A stretch of 42,670 nt of DNA from Desulfovibrio sp. (GTDB taxonomy: Bacteria; Desulfobacterota; Desulfovibrionia; Desulfovibrionales; Desulfovibrionaceae): contig JAISKK010000041.1 in NCBI GenBank assembly GCA_031260965.1, positions 1-42,670 on the forward strand. Direction: 5' to 3'. The position numbers were made by a program, and so were the translations under genes. Positions 17,461-25,527 of the stretch are shown in pieces. The notes under the pieces were generated by a model, which had not been told where the DNA came from, did not search any database, and was given only the letters and a program-made list of their open reading frames with translations. Positions within the stretch are counted from its first letter, which is position 1. The number at the start of each line of letters is the position of its first letter.

Positions 17461-18273
17461 TCAGTTTTTTTTTCGAGCCGCGCGCAGAATTTCCAGGGCC
17501 GCATCGCGGGTGGGGATTTTCCCTGCGCATTTTTTGTTCTGGGCCTGATTTTCCGGGCAATAGCCCAATTGCACGCAACCCGGTCCGGCTACGCTGAAGA
17601 GGTCCGGCGCCTGTTTTTTGCAAAGGCGCAGCATCTTGTTCGCAAGATCCCGGATTTCCGCCTGGGCGTTACGGCAACAGCGAATGGAGAACCAGTCCAG
17701 AAGGGCATGGGCATTCATGCCGATGATGGCTTTGAATTCCGTGGCCTGGGGCTTCATATAACGCAGATCTTCTTCGGCCAGACCAGCGAGACGCCCCTGC
17801 TCGTACCACTGCTCGGTCAGGGCGGCGAGCATTTTCACATCCAGACGCAGACGCAGACCCGCAAACAGATCCGGGTCTGCCCCCCGGGGCGATTCCAAGG
17901 TCTCGGGAGGCAAAGGGACGGTGGCGGAAAATTTGCCGATCCCCTTCGGGTAGACCAGGGAGAAGGCCCGTTTGCCCTGCAGTTCCGCTCGTCCGGATTT
18001 GATGAGATAAGAGGCGAGGCGTTTGCGCACCAGTTGGGTTTCAGTAACGCGCGAATAGCCTTCCACCCCGAAAAGGAAAAAATCGAACTCCAGAGCCGCT
18101 TTGTGACCGCTGGAGAGGATGGTGGAGACCAGGGAGCGGGAATAGGGCGAGGCGATTATTTCTTCAAGTGAGCGTTCCGATTTAACGAAACGGGCCGCGA
18201 TATCAGTGTAAATCTTGCCGCCGCCCGCTATGAGCAGCACCTTGCCGGAACCGACAAATTTTTCTGTGGGCAT
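17461..18273 (-). CDS. ThyX-like flavin-dependent thymidylate synthase homologue with altered signature
   Basis: 270 aa. The fold is recognisable: GHKAALEFDFFLFGV then SRVTETQLVR before the signature, and IGMNAHALLDWFSIRCCRNAQAEIR plus AGPGCVQLGYCPE near the end match ThyX (quoted in parts). The signature RHRxxSxNExSxRY reads RKRLASYLIKSGRA at 83-96: the His is Lys84, the NE pair is Leu-Ile, and the last Tyr is Ala, while Arg83, Arg85, Ser88, Ser93 and Arg95 remain. It may be a diverged enzyme or a paralogue with another role. ATG 18273 has AAGGAA ten bases upstream. A repeat copy with hairpins lies right after its stop. Confidence 0.78.
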   Translation of the reverse strand: MPTEKFVGSGKVLLIAGGGKIYTDIAARFVKSERSLEEIIASPYSRSLVSTILSSGHKAALEFDFFLFGVEGYSRVTETQLVRKRLASYLIKSGRAELQGKRAFSLVYPKGIGKFSATVPLPPETLESPRGADPDLFAGLRLRLDVKMLAALTEQWYEQGRLAGLAEEDLRYMKPQATEFKAIIGMNAHALLDWFSIRCCRNAQAEIRDLANKMLRLCKKQAPDLFSVAGPGCVQLGYCPENQAQNKKCAGKIPTRDAALEILRAARKKN

Positions 18274-18361
18274 CTCCCTGCGTTTCCTTGAAATGGTTCA
18301 TTTTTTTTCGAGCTTACGGGACGCATTCTGTATAGCGTATTGTCCGCCTCTTAGGCAAGCG

Positions 18362-18393
18362 GCGGCTGGAGGCCGGCCTGCACCTCCAGCCGC
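18362..18393. other. 11-bp perfect hairpin in a 525-bp gene-free gap
   Basis: GCGGCTGGAGG (18362-18372) pairs perfectly with CCTCCAGCCGC (18383-18393) around a ten-base loop. It lies between divergent thyX-like and corA genes, where a terminator is not expected. A second small stem, GCGATTT (18622-18628) with AAATCGC (18638-18644), lies in an AT-rich stretch nearer corA. I see no convincing gene in 18274-18798; frames crossing it have unusual, low-complexity composition. A small RNA or gene remnant is possible. Confidence 0.4.
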
Positions 18394-18798
18394 TCTTCCT
18401 GAATTTTATGGCCTCGGGCCGCTTTCTTCCCCGTTCTCTTCGGCTTCGCTTCACAGGACGCCCGTCCTCAGCCCGGCTCTGGTACCAGAAGGTTCAAGTT
18501 CGGCCCTTTTGGAGACCCGAAAAGCCTTTCCCGCTTCAGTTACTGGCTGCGTCAGCAGACGTGTTCACTACGGCTCGGCTTTGTTGGCTATATTATATCG
18601 CAATAAGAGATAAAATCAATAGCGATTTGCAATTAAAAAATCGCAAAATTTTGGAGGCAGGAGTGGGTTCCAACCCTTGCTTTTTCCGGGTAAACAAGTA
18701 TCGGTATTCCTCAACCAGCTGTTTCGCTTGTGGGGCATTGCGCATTCCGCTTTGGCAGGACGCTGTTTTATGTGGAAAGCACAGGAGGGCAGGCAATC

Positions 18799-19761
18799 GT
18801 GATTCACGCGTACAGTTTGGAAAATGGAGCGTCAAAGCATCTGGAAGGGGAGTGGGATGGCCTTTTTCCCGGCGCGGATTCTCCACCGGCGGTCGTCTGG
18901 TTAAATCTTGAAAACCCCACACCCGAGGAATGCGGGGCGGTGGGCGCGCGTTACGGCATTGCCCCGGATCATCTGCATGCGGCCCTTGATATTAATGAGC
19001 GCCCGCGCGTGGAATATGAGGACGGGGTGCTGCTGGTCATATTGCGTATTCCCATCAGCGCGGACAAGCAGAACCGCGTACTGCTCCGGACCTGTCCCGT
19101 GGCGGTAATTTTGCAGCCGGATCTGGCGATTACCGTGTGTCTCAAGGAGCATTTGACGGAAAATCTTCTGAACCGGAAATTTCCCGGCAAGGGGCCGCAT
19201 CTGGCCTGGCGGCTGGCCCTGACGCTTTTTCTGCGCGCAAGCGCCGCCTTTATTGAAAACCTGCGTCTTATGGACGAGCATGTAGGACATATTGAACGCA
19301 CCCTGCAGGAGTCCATGCAGAATCAGGAACTGCTGCGCATGCTGCATGTGGAAAAATCCCTGATTTATTTTCTCACAGCCCTCAAGGGCAATCACGCGGT
19401 CATGGAAAAACTGCACGGCAATTTTCCTCCAGAGGAAAATCTCGGAGAGAAGGACCTGCTGGAGGATGCGCTTATTGAGAACAAGCAGGCCATCGACATG
19501 GCCGAGATCTTCATGCAGATCACGGTGAGCCTGGGCGATGCCTTCGGGGCCATAGTCTCCAATAATCTGAACAAGGTAATGAAAGTGCTCACGGGTTTGA
19601 CCATTGTCTTTATGGTCCCGAGCATCATCGGCGCTTTGTATGGTATGAACGTGCCCTTGCCCGGGCAGGAAAGCCCTTTCGCCTTTGCCGGACTGTGCGG
19701 GGCCTGCCTCGGCATTTCCGGGGCTGTTTACTGGTTTTTGCGCAAAATGCGCTGGATGTGA
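18799..19761 (+). CDS. corA: CorA-type magnesium/divalent cation channel
   Basis: 320-aa inner-membrane protein. A soluble N-terminal cytoplasmic domain of about 255 residues, with the long helix region (MDEHVGHIERTLQESM), is followed by two C-terminal membrane helices. The hallmark YGMN motif (ALYGMNVPLPGQ) sits between them, and the second helix ends WFLRKMRWM, with the typical basic tail. Start GTG 18799 is chosen because AGGAGG lies at 18783-18788 and the length then matches CorA. The frame runs open to 18730 but without similarity. No neighbour shares its strand upstream, so it is probably monocistronic. Confidence 0.92.
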   Translation: MIHAYSLENGASKHLEGEWDGLFPGADSPPAVVWLNLENPTPEECGAVGARYGIAPDHLHAALDINERPRVEYEDGVLLVILRIPISADKQNRVLLRTCPVAVILQPDLAITVCLKEHLTENLLNRKFPGKGPHLAWRLALTLFLRASAAFIENLRLMDEHVGHIERTLQESMQNQELLRMLHVEKSLIYFLTALKGNHAVMEKLHGNFPPEENLGEKDLLEDALIENKQAIDMAEIFMQITVSLGDAFGAIVSNNLNKVMKVLTGLTIVFMVPSIIGALYGMNVPLPGQESPFAFAGLCGACLGISGAVYWFLRKMRWM

Positions 19762-20064
19762 AAATCTCGACCGGCTTTGTAATCAATCCGTCTGGAAACC
19801 TGCTGCGCATGTTTGCCCCCTAATCCTCATTATACATCCTGCATAGCATCATCTTCAACTCATTTATGTTCCAAGCTTATTTGCAATCTGGAATAAAATC
19901 TGCATATCCACAAACGCTATTGTCTGAAACTTCGCTTCCTATCAAGATAAATCCCTGAAAAATAACAGGAAAATTATTTAGGAGCAAAACAGCAGGCTAT
20001 AACCGTCGAATTTTTGACAATTAAGGAATCAAGAAGCCGCTCAGCAGAGCGCAAAGGAGAAACA

Positions 20065-20409
20065 ATGTCAGGCTCATTACCATTATTCAGGAAATCCGCT
20101 GGACCAATCCTCACCCCGGCCGAAATTGAATTCTTCAGGTCATGGGACGAGCTTTCAAGGTCCAAAGAAAACGCTACCGTATATTTCGTCCGTTTTAACA
20201 ACGACATGGGTAAGCCAGGCAGTCTGTATATACGTGTTCCGGACGATATAACCATTGAAAAGCTGCAGGCCTGGGTAGAGGCGAAGTCAAAACGGCCTTG
20301 GACCCTGTGGAAAATCCAGGTCGCCGATGACAGCAAAACCTCAACAAATAACATAGTGCAGGTTAAAATGAACGCTCCGGACAGCAGGCGCGGAGCCAAA
20401 ACAGCATGA
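20065..20409 (+). CDS. uncharacterised 114-aa protein
   Basis: No family recognised. Soluble, no signal peptide or membrane segment. ATG 20065 has a good AAAGGAG upstream, which supports real translation. Features: FRKSAGPILTPAEIEFFRSW near the start, a predicted beta-rich middle (TVYFVRFNN, SLYIRVPDD) and a helix (IEKLQAWVEAKSK). It opens an AT-richer section that also holds the 74-aa orphan and a glycosyltransferase. The 303-bp gap before it (19762-20064) is AT-rich; I see no other gene or clear promoter there. Confidence 0.6.
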   Translation: MSGSLPLFRKSAGPILTPAEIEFFRSWDELSRSKENATVYFVRFNNDMGKPGSLYIRVPDDITIEKLQAWVEAKSKRPWTLWKIQVADDSKTSTNNIVQVKMNAPDSRRGAKTA

Positions 20410-20442
20410 CGCGGCACGCGGCTGACCGCACGCGGCATAAAC

Positions 20443-20470
20443 TTGACCTTTCCTTTTGAAGTGATTTAAT
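20443..20470 (+). promoter_or_regulatory. candidate sigma-70 promoter for the 74-aa gene
   Basis: TTGACC (20443-20448), 16-base spacer, TTTAAT (20465-20470); five of six matches in each box. Transcription would start about 40 nt before ATG 20518. It is preceded by a GC-rich patch with CGCGGCA three times (20410-20437). Confidence 0.5.
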
Positions 20471-20517
20471 CTGCGAATTGCGCGCTTGCCTTTCTCTTTT
20501 TTGCACCTGGACAGCCA

Positions 20518-20742
20518 ATGAACACGATTCGAATTATCGACGGGCACTACAACGAAAAATTTACGGTCCCGGACGGCGGGATGATCTCCATTGACGGGAA
20601 GCGCTATCGGTGCCGCTATCTTAACGGCATGAATTTTGAACTGATCGGTCTTGATTTCAACAGCCGTGATATTTACCATATCAGTCAGTTCGGCCGGGAC
20701 ATTATTGACCGTGGTCGTGACGTGAAGAGGGTTGAAGATTGA
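20518..20742 (+). CDS. uncharacterised 74-aa protein
   Basis: No family recognised. Small soluble protein, MNTIRIIDGHYNEKFTVPDG onward, with alternating beta-type segments (GMISIDGKRYRCRYLNGMNF) and a C-terminal basic stretch (RGRDVKRVED). The composition fits a small beta-barrel or SH3-like domain, but this is only an impression. A plausible promoter lies about 50 bp upstream; the ribosome site is weak (CTGGAC). It precedes the glycosyltransferase gene by 30 bp and could be co-transcribed with it. Confidence 0.55.
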   Translation: MNTIRIIDGHYNEKFTVPDGGMISIDGKRYRCRYLNGMNFELIGLDFNSRDIYHISQFGRDIIDRGRDVKRVED

Positions 20743-20772
20743 AGATGGAGGACGTAATTTTATGGAGATATT

Positions 20773-22044
20773 ATGCCTGGAGAACTGAAATTTTCTGTTG
20801 TTTCTCCTGTATATAATAAGTGCGAGCTTACCTGTAACTGCATTAGAAGTTTACGCGAGCATACTCCTGAAGATAACTTTGAAGTCATAATAATAGATAA
20901 CGCTTCCCAGGATGAAACCCCACACGAAGTCCCTATTTTAGGGAAAGAGCTTTTTGGCGACCGCTTTATCTATTTGCGACAGGAAACAAATCTGAACTTT
21001 GGTCCGGCGAGTAATGTCGGAGCAGAATATGCCTCTGCTCCGCTATTACTTTTTCAAAATAACGATACCATATTCACGCAAAACTGGTTCACTCCTCTGG
21101 AAAAAACCATATCGGAATCCAACCGACTTTGTGCTGTCGGGCCTCTGCTGCTTTATCCGGACAATTCGGTCCAACATCTTGGAGCAACATACTCTCCAGG
21201 CGGCTTTACCCATTTGTATCAAGGAATATCCACGCAATCGCCTTTGGCTCATAAAAACCGTCGCTTACAAATAATTACTGCGGCCTGTATGCTTATACCG
21301 ACCAAATTTTTTAATGATCTCGGGAAATTTTATGAAGGATATATAAATGGCTTTGAGGATGTTGATCTCTGTGCCCGCATCGGCCTTGCCGGAGGCGCAG
21401 TATTTTGCAATCAGGATTCAGTTGTATATCATCTTGAGAGTCAGACGCCCGGCAGACGGAATGCGAACAATGAACGCCATAATGGGGTACTGTTGCAAGA
21501 ACGCTATGGTGATTACTTTGTTTATGATAAACACCTGTTTGCTTTAGATGATGGACTGGATGTATATATTAATGAGATAGGAACCATAGGAGTGTGCGAA
21601 GCCTTACAAACCGACATGGAATTGCGTGCTGGTCTGGTGGGAACTGATCTGCTGTATTTAATTGATACATTAAGAGTACATCCATTCTGGCTATGGGGCA
21701 TAGAGAAGCTTATTTCGATCCTGGAAGGGGCAAAACATTACGTGAGAGCGCTTCCTTTCATTCATATGTTGTGCGATCTGGACCGTAAGGAAATATGGTA
21801 TAAACGCTACCTTATGAATGCCTATAATGCAAAAGATAAGCAGGCAGCTCAGTCTGGAAAACTTGAGTATGAGAGATTTGTTAAAATAAAAAATGATGGG
21901 GCGTTACTGTATAGTAAAATAAAAAATATTTATGACAAAGCAATTAACGACAATGATGAAATACTCGCCAATCTTTATTCATCACATCTTAAAAAATTAG
22001 AAGCCCAAGTAAGAGGTCAGAGCAGATTAACATTTCAACATTGA
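20773..22044 (+). CDS. family 2 glycosyltransferase
   Basis: 423-aa cytoplasmic GT-A glycosyltransferase, probably for a surface polysaccharide or protein glycan. Motifs: VSPVYNKCELTCNCIRSL at the N-terminus, VIIIDNASQDE for nucleotide-sugar binding, a DxD-like FQNNDTIF, and GFEDVDLCARIGLAG as the acceptor-side ED motif. The C-terminal 130 residues are helical and unassigned. The gene is visibly AT-richer than its neighbours (many AAT, ATA and TTA codons), which suggests acquisition from elsewhere. ATG 20773 has GGAG upstream. Its stop abuts a copy of the intergenic repeat. Sugar and acceptor are unknown. Confidence 0.87.
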   Translation: MPGELKFSVVSPVYNKCELTCNCIRSLREHTPEDNFEVIIIDNASQDETPHEVPILGKELFGDRFIYLRQETNLNFGPASNVGAEYASAPLLLFQNNDTIFTQNWFTPLEKTISESNRLCAVGPLLLYPDNSVQHLGATYSPGGFTHLYQGISTQSPLAHKNRRLQIITAACMLIPTKFFNDLGKFYEGYINGFEDVDLCARIGLAGGAVFCNQDSVVYHLESQTPGRRNANNERHNGVLLQERYGDYFVYDKHLFALDDGLDVYINEIGTIGVCEALQTDMELRAGLVGTDLLYLIDTLRVHPFWLWGIEKLISILEGAKHYVRALPFIHMLCDLDRKEIWYKRYLMNAYNAKDKQAAQSGKLEYERFVKIKNDGALLYSKIKNIYDKAINDNDEILANLYSSHLKKLEAQVRGQSRLTFQH

Positions 22045-22147
22045 AAATATACATCCGCTCTGCAAGGGTTTGCGGGCAAACCTTTGCCGCGAGATTGTCA
22101 CAAGGCTAATTCCTTCGCCGCCAAGCGATAATCTCAAGCGAAAAATG
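22045..22147 (-). repeat. intergenic hairpin repeat, copy B
   Basis: Fills the whole gap between the glycosyltransferase and pgpH stops. It is similar to copy A in the opposite orientation. Its central stem is GCAAGGGTTTGC (22062-22073) with GCAAACCTTTGC (22076-22087), 12 bp with one G-T pair. The stem sequence differs from the other copies yet still pairs, suggesting selection on structure. Confidence 0.6.
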
Positions 22148-24391
22148 CTATTTGTCAACCTTGCGTTTGCCGTTGTCTTCCTTGCCGCCCGGATAATTGA
22201 TGCGGTGGTGGTGGATGCCGCGCAGGACCTGGGTGAAGCTGTCGGTCAGCTCATGCAGGTCGCGCAGGGTCAGGCCGCATTCATCCAGCTGTCCTGAGGC
22301 ATAGGAGTTCTTCATTACCCCCTCGACATGCTGCAGGAGACGCTGGGGCGAGATGTCGGTCAAGGCGCGCGAAGAGGCTTCGGCGATATCCGCCAGCATC
22401 ACAATGGCCGCTTCCTTGCTCTGGGGTTTCGGACCGGGGTAGCGGAAGTCGTTTTCCTCCGGCGGCGGGGCATCGGGCATCCCCAGGGCTTTGTTGTAAA
22501 AATACTGGATCATGCTGGTGCCGTGATGTTGTCCCATGATATCTGTGACCTCGCGGCCCAGGCGGTGCTGTCTGGCCAGTTCCGTGCCCTGTTTGACGTG
22601 GGATATGAGGATGAGCGCGCTCATGGAGGGGGTGAGCCGATTATGGGGATTTTCGTCGTTGGACTGGTTTTCGATAAAATATCCGGCCTTGCCCGACTTG
22701 CCGATGTCGTGATAGAGCGCGGCCACCTTGCAGAGCATGGACTGGACCCCGATGCGTTTGGCCCCGGCCTCGCACATGTTGGAGACGATGAGCGAGTGAT
22801 GGTAAGTGCCGGGAGCCTGGAGCATGAGATCCTGGAGCAGGGGCTGCTCCAGGTTCATCATCTCCATGAGCCGGAAGCGCGTGGTGTATCCGAAGACTAT
22901 TTCCACCAGAGGGGTGAGTGCGAAAGTTAAAAGCATGGAGAAGAATACCCCGCCGCCGAGCAGGGCCAGCAATTCGGAGAGATAGCGGGTATGGGCTCCG
23001 CCCTGAAGCATGGTGGCAGCGGCCCACAAGGCCAGCAGACCGACGGACAGGGGGATCATGGACCAGACCACATCGCTGCGCGAGGCGTTGCGATAGGTCA
23101 GCCAGGTGTTCCACATGTAAGAGAGGAAATAAAAGAGAAAAACTGCCAGACCCGCGCCCATCATCAAAGTGCAAAAAAGGGAGATCAGAACGCCGGTGAC
23201 CAGATAGCGACGCGTGGAAAAAATTTGCGCGGACAGCGCGGCCGCGCCGGCAACGGGCATGGCGAAAACCAGACTCTCGGGCAGAAATTTGGCGGAGATC
23301 TCCGCTATCAGCGCCCCATGCGCGGCCAGCCCCTTGGCCAGCAAGGAAAAAATCAGCAGAAGGGAGCCAAGGAAGACAAAGTCCTTGTTAAGCATGGAGG
23401 TACTGGGCGCGGTACTGGGCGAAAAGAGCAGACCCGTGGAAATGAGCAGGCCGAAAAGAGCCGTCCCCATGAAAGCCTTGGTGTTGAATCTTTCCCCCTT
23501 GTTCTGGAGGTAAATCTGCATTTTGAGCTGCTGTTCCAGGCTGACCAGTTCACCCTTGCGGATAATGATTTCCCCGCGTTGCACGCGCTGTACAACCGGG
23601 TCGACGTTTTCGGCCAGTCTTTCCGCACGTACGGCCGTGACTTCCAGATTGGGGACCAGCGAAGGTTGTATCAAAGGGCTGAAGATCAGGTCGAGCATCC
23701 GTTTTTCCGCATTGGTGAGGACAAGCTCTTTTATAACCCCATCCAGTTCAAGATCCATTCTCTTGACGTCCGGAATAACAAAGCTGTCCGGGATCAGGGT
23801 CTCTTCCTGGGTGGTCAGGTTGCGGATAATCGCTCCGCCCGGATAAGAGCCGAGGATGGAGAGATCCTGCAGGATCCCCTTGCGCATGGCCGCCTCCAGA
23901 AAGGGCAGGATGTAGTTCAAAGCCGCGCTTTGCAGGGCGGGGGAACTTAAAGCGGTCATGTCGGCGCTGTCCAGGACCCGACCCAGTTTGGAGGAGAGAT
24001 CCCGGTGTAAATCTTCCTGTTCAGTCCGGTTCAGGGTCTGATTCAGCTCCAGCAGCAGCTGTTGCAAATATTCGCGCAGAGCTCCCGGGTAGCGGGCGAC
24101 AAGGTCCAGCACCAGCGGCTGCATTCTGCGGTTCAGCTCCTGCCGGGACTGGGTTGCTCCGGTGTTCCTGTAAACGAAACTGCTGTCGGCAATGATGTCC
24201 GACGGGGCGATCTGTCCTTGCAGGAGCAGATGCGGACGCGGGGACAGATCCAGGGCGGCCGGAACCGATAAGATAACGATGAGCGCGGCCAGAAGGAAAA
24301 AAGCCTTGGGCGGCAGCGCTTTATTCAGGTTCTCAAGATGCAGGGAAAGGCCGGTTCTGGCCTTGTCCGGAATGTGTCTGGTAGTTGTCAT
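22148..24391 (-). CDS. pgpH: 7TM-HD phosphohydrolase (PgpH/YqfF type), probable c-di-AMP phosphodiesterase
   Basis: 747-aa membrane protein. One TM segment at about 30-48, an extracytoplasmic 7TMR-HDED-like domain to about 290, a block of hydrophobic helices (about 300-480) and a cytoplasmic HD domain with His561-Asp562 in LYHDIGKSGKAGYF. Known members hydrolyse cyclic-di-AMP. The start ATG 24391 lies inside the phoH 3' end, a 59-bp overlap in another frame; no better start is visible. In many bacteria the order is phoH-pgpH-ybeY; here the ybeY position is taken by a repeat and the glycosyltransferase. Confidence 0.9.
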   Translation of the reverse strand: MTTTRHIPDKARTGLSLHLENLNKALPPKAFFLLAALIVILSVPAALDLSPRPHLLLQGQIAPSDIIADSSFVYRNTGATQSRQELNRRMQPLVLDLVARYPGALREYLQQLLLELNQTLNRTEQEDLHRDLSSKLGRVLDSADMTALSSPALQSAALNYILPFLEAAMRKGILQDLSILGSYPGGAIIRNLTTQEETLIPDSFVIPDVKRMDLELDGVIKELVLTNAEKRMLDLIFSPLIQPSLVPNLEVTAVRAERLAENVDPVVQRVQRGEIIIRKGELVSLEQQLKMQIYLQNKGERFNTKAFMGTALFGLLISTGLLFSPSTAPSTSMLNKDFVFLGSLLLIFSLLAKGLAAHGALIAEISAKFLPESLVFAMPVAGAAALSAQIFSTRRYLVTGVLISLFCTLMMGAGLAVFLFYFLSYMWNTWLTYRNASRSDVVWSMIPLSVGLLALWAAATMLQGGAHTRYLSELLALLGGGVFFSMLLTFALTPLVEIVFGYTTRFRLMEMMNLEQPLLQDLMLQAPGTYHHSLIVSNMCEAGAKRIGVQSMLCKVAALYHDIGKSGKAGYFIENQSNDENPHNRLTPSMSALILISHVKQGTELARQHRLGREVTDIMGQHHGTSMIQYFYNKALGMPDAPPPEENDFRYPGPKPQSKEAAIVMLADIAEASSRALTDISPQRLLQHVEGVMKNSYASGQLDECGLTLRDLHELTDSFTQVLRGIHHHRINYPGGKEDNGKRKVDK

Positions 24392-25442
24392 AGGCTTCCA
24401 CTATACGGGCGACAAGCGGGTGGCGTATTACATCGTCCGTATGAAAATGTATCATACTGACTCCCTCAACATCCCGCAGCACCTGCAGAACCTGCACCAG
24501 CCCGGAACGGCCGATTCCGTCCGGGCCCTTGGGCAGATCAATCTGGGTGATGTCGCCGGTTACGGCGGCGCGAGCTCCGAAGCCAAGCCGGGTCACAAAC
24601 ATTTTCATCTGTTCCGGTGTGGTGTTCTGGGCTTCGTCCAGGATGATGAAGGCGTCATTCAGGGTCCGGCCGCGCATAAAGGCCAGAGGGGCAATCTCAA
24701 TGATGCCGCCGGCGATCATTTCCGCGATTTTTTCCGGGACCAGCATATCGTGCAAGGCGTCGTACAGAGGCCGCAGATAAGGGTTGACCTTCTCCGCAAG
24801 ATCTCCGGGAAGAAAACCCAGGCGCTCCCCGGCCTCGACGGCTGGACGGGTAAGAATGATGCGCCTGACTTTTTTGGACAAAAGCATGGACAGCGCCGTG
24901 GCGACCGCCAGATAGGTCTTGCCGGTTCCGGCCGGACCCACGGCAAAAGTTAATTCATTGTTGTGCAGGGAGGAGGCGTATTCGCGCTGATTCAGGGTTC
25001 TGGCCACAATGTTGCGTCTGGAGTTGGCCGAGAAAACCGCCTCGCCGTAAAGACTGGTCAGGGAGAAATCCGGTTTTTTTTCCAGAACGGCATAGGCGTG
25101 GGGCAGATCCTGCGGGTTGAGGCGTAGTCCGGTGTGGAGCAGGTCATAGAGCTGGAGCAGAAGATTGCGGGTCAGGGCGCAGGCCCTGGCCTCTCCGCGC
25201 AGTGTCACCCGGCTGCCGCAAGCGGCTATATGCAGCCCGGAACGCCTGGCCAGGGTGTCCAGGTTGGCGTTGCGCGGACCAAAGAGTTCCCGGGCAAAGG
25301 CAGGGTCTTCAAAATTCAGGTTTTGCTCGGCAAGGCCCGCGTCCGCCGGGGACAAAGAAGCCGGATCGCTGTTCGCAAGCGCGGATTTCTTGATTGGATC
25401 GCCCGCCTTTGCTGCGGAAAAGCAAGCCTTATTTTCGAACAT
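24333..25442 (-). CDS. PhoH-like ATPase (PhoH/YbeZ)
   Basis: 369-aa cytoplasmic ATPase linked in other bacteria to rRNA maturation with YbeY. The N-terminal third (to about 110) has a KH-like region; the P-loop is GPAGTGKT (169-176), and Walker B is FIILDEAQNTT with the following TGDITQIDLP. Family length is normal, with an extra 40-residue N-terminal tail. ATG 25442 has GAGGG upstream. It overlaps pgpH by 59 bp, indicating a shared transcript. Confidence 0.92.
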   Translation of the reverse strand: MFENKACFSAAKAGDPIKKSALANSDPASLSPADAGLAEQNLNFEDPAFARELFGPRNANLDTLARRSGLHIAACGSRVTLRGEARACALTRNLLLQLYDLLHTGLRLNPQDLPHAYAVLEKKPDFSLTSLYGEAVFSANSRRNIVARTLNQREYASSLHNNELTFAVGPAGTGKTYLAVATALSMLLSKKVRRIILTRPAVEAGERLGFLPGDLAEKVNPYLRPLYDALHDMLVPEKIAEMIAGGIIEIAPLAFMRGRTLNDAFIILDEAQNTTPEQMKMFVTRLGFGARAAVTGDITQIDLPKGPDGIGRSGLVQVLQVLRDVEGVSMIHFHTDDVIRHPLVARIVEAYDNYQTHSGQGQNRPFPAS

Positions 25443-25527
25443 GCAGCCCTCTTACAGTATTTTACGGGGGAAGGGAACAAAAGCCTTGCGGGCTTTTTGG
25501 TCATTCTCCCGCCGTTGAAAGACGGGT

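Noticed and set aside
18490..18510. T-arm-like GGTTCAAGTTC
   Set aside because: Flanking bases do not pair as a T stem, and no acceptor, D or anticodon arm is found; not a tRNA.
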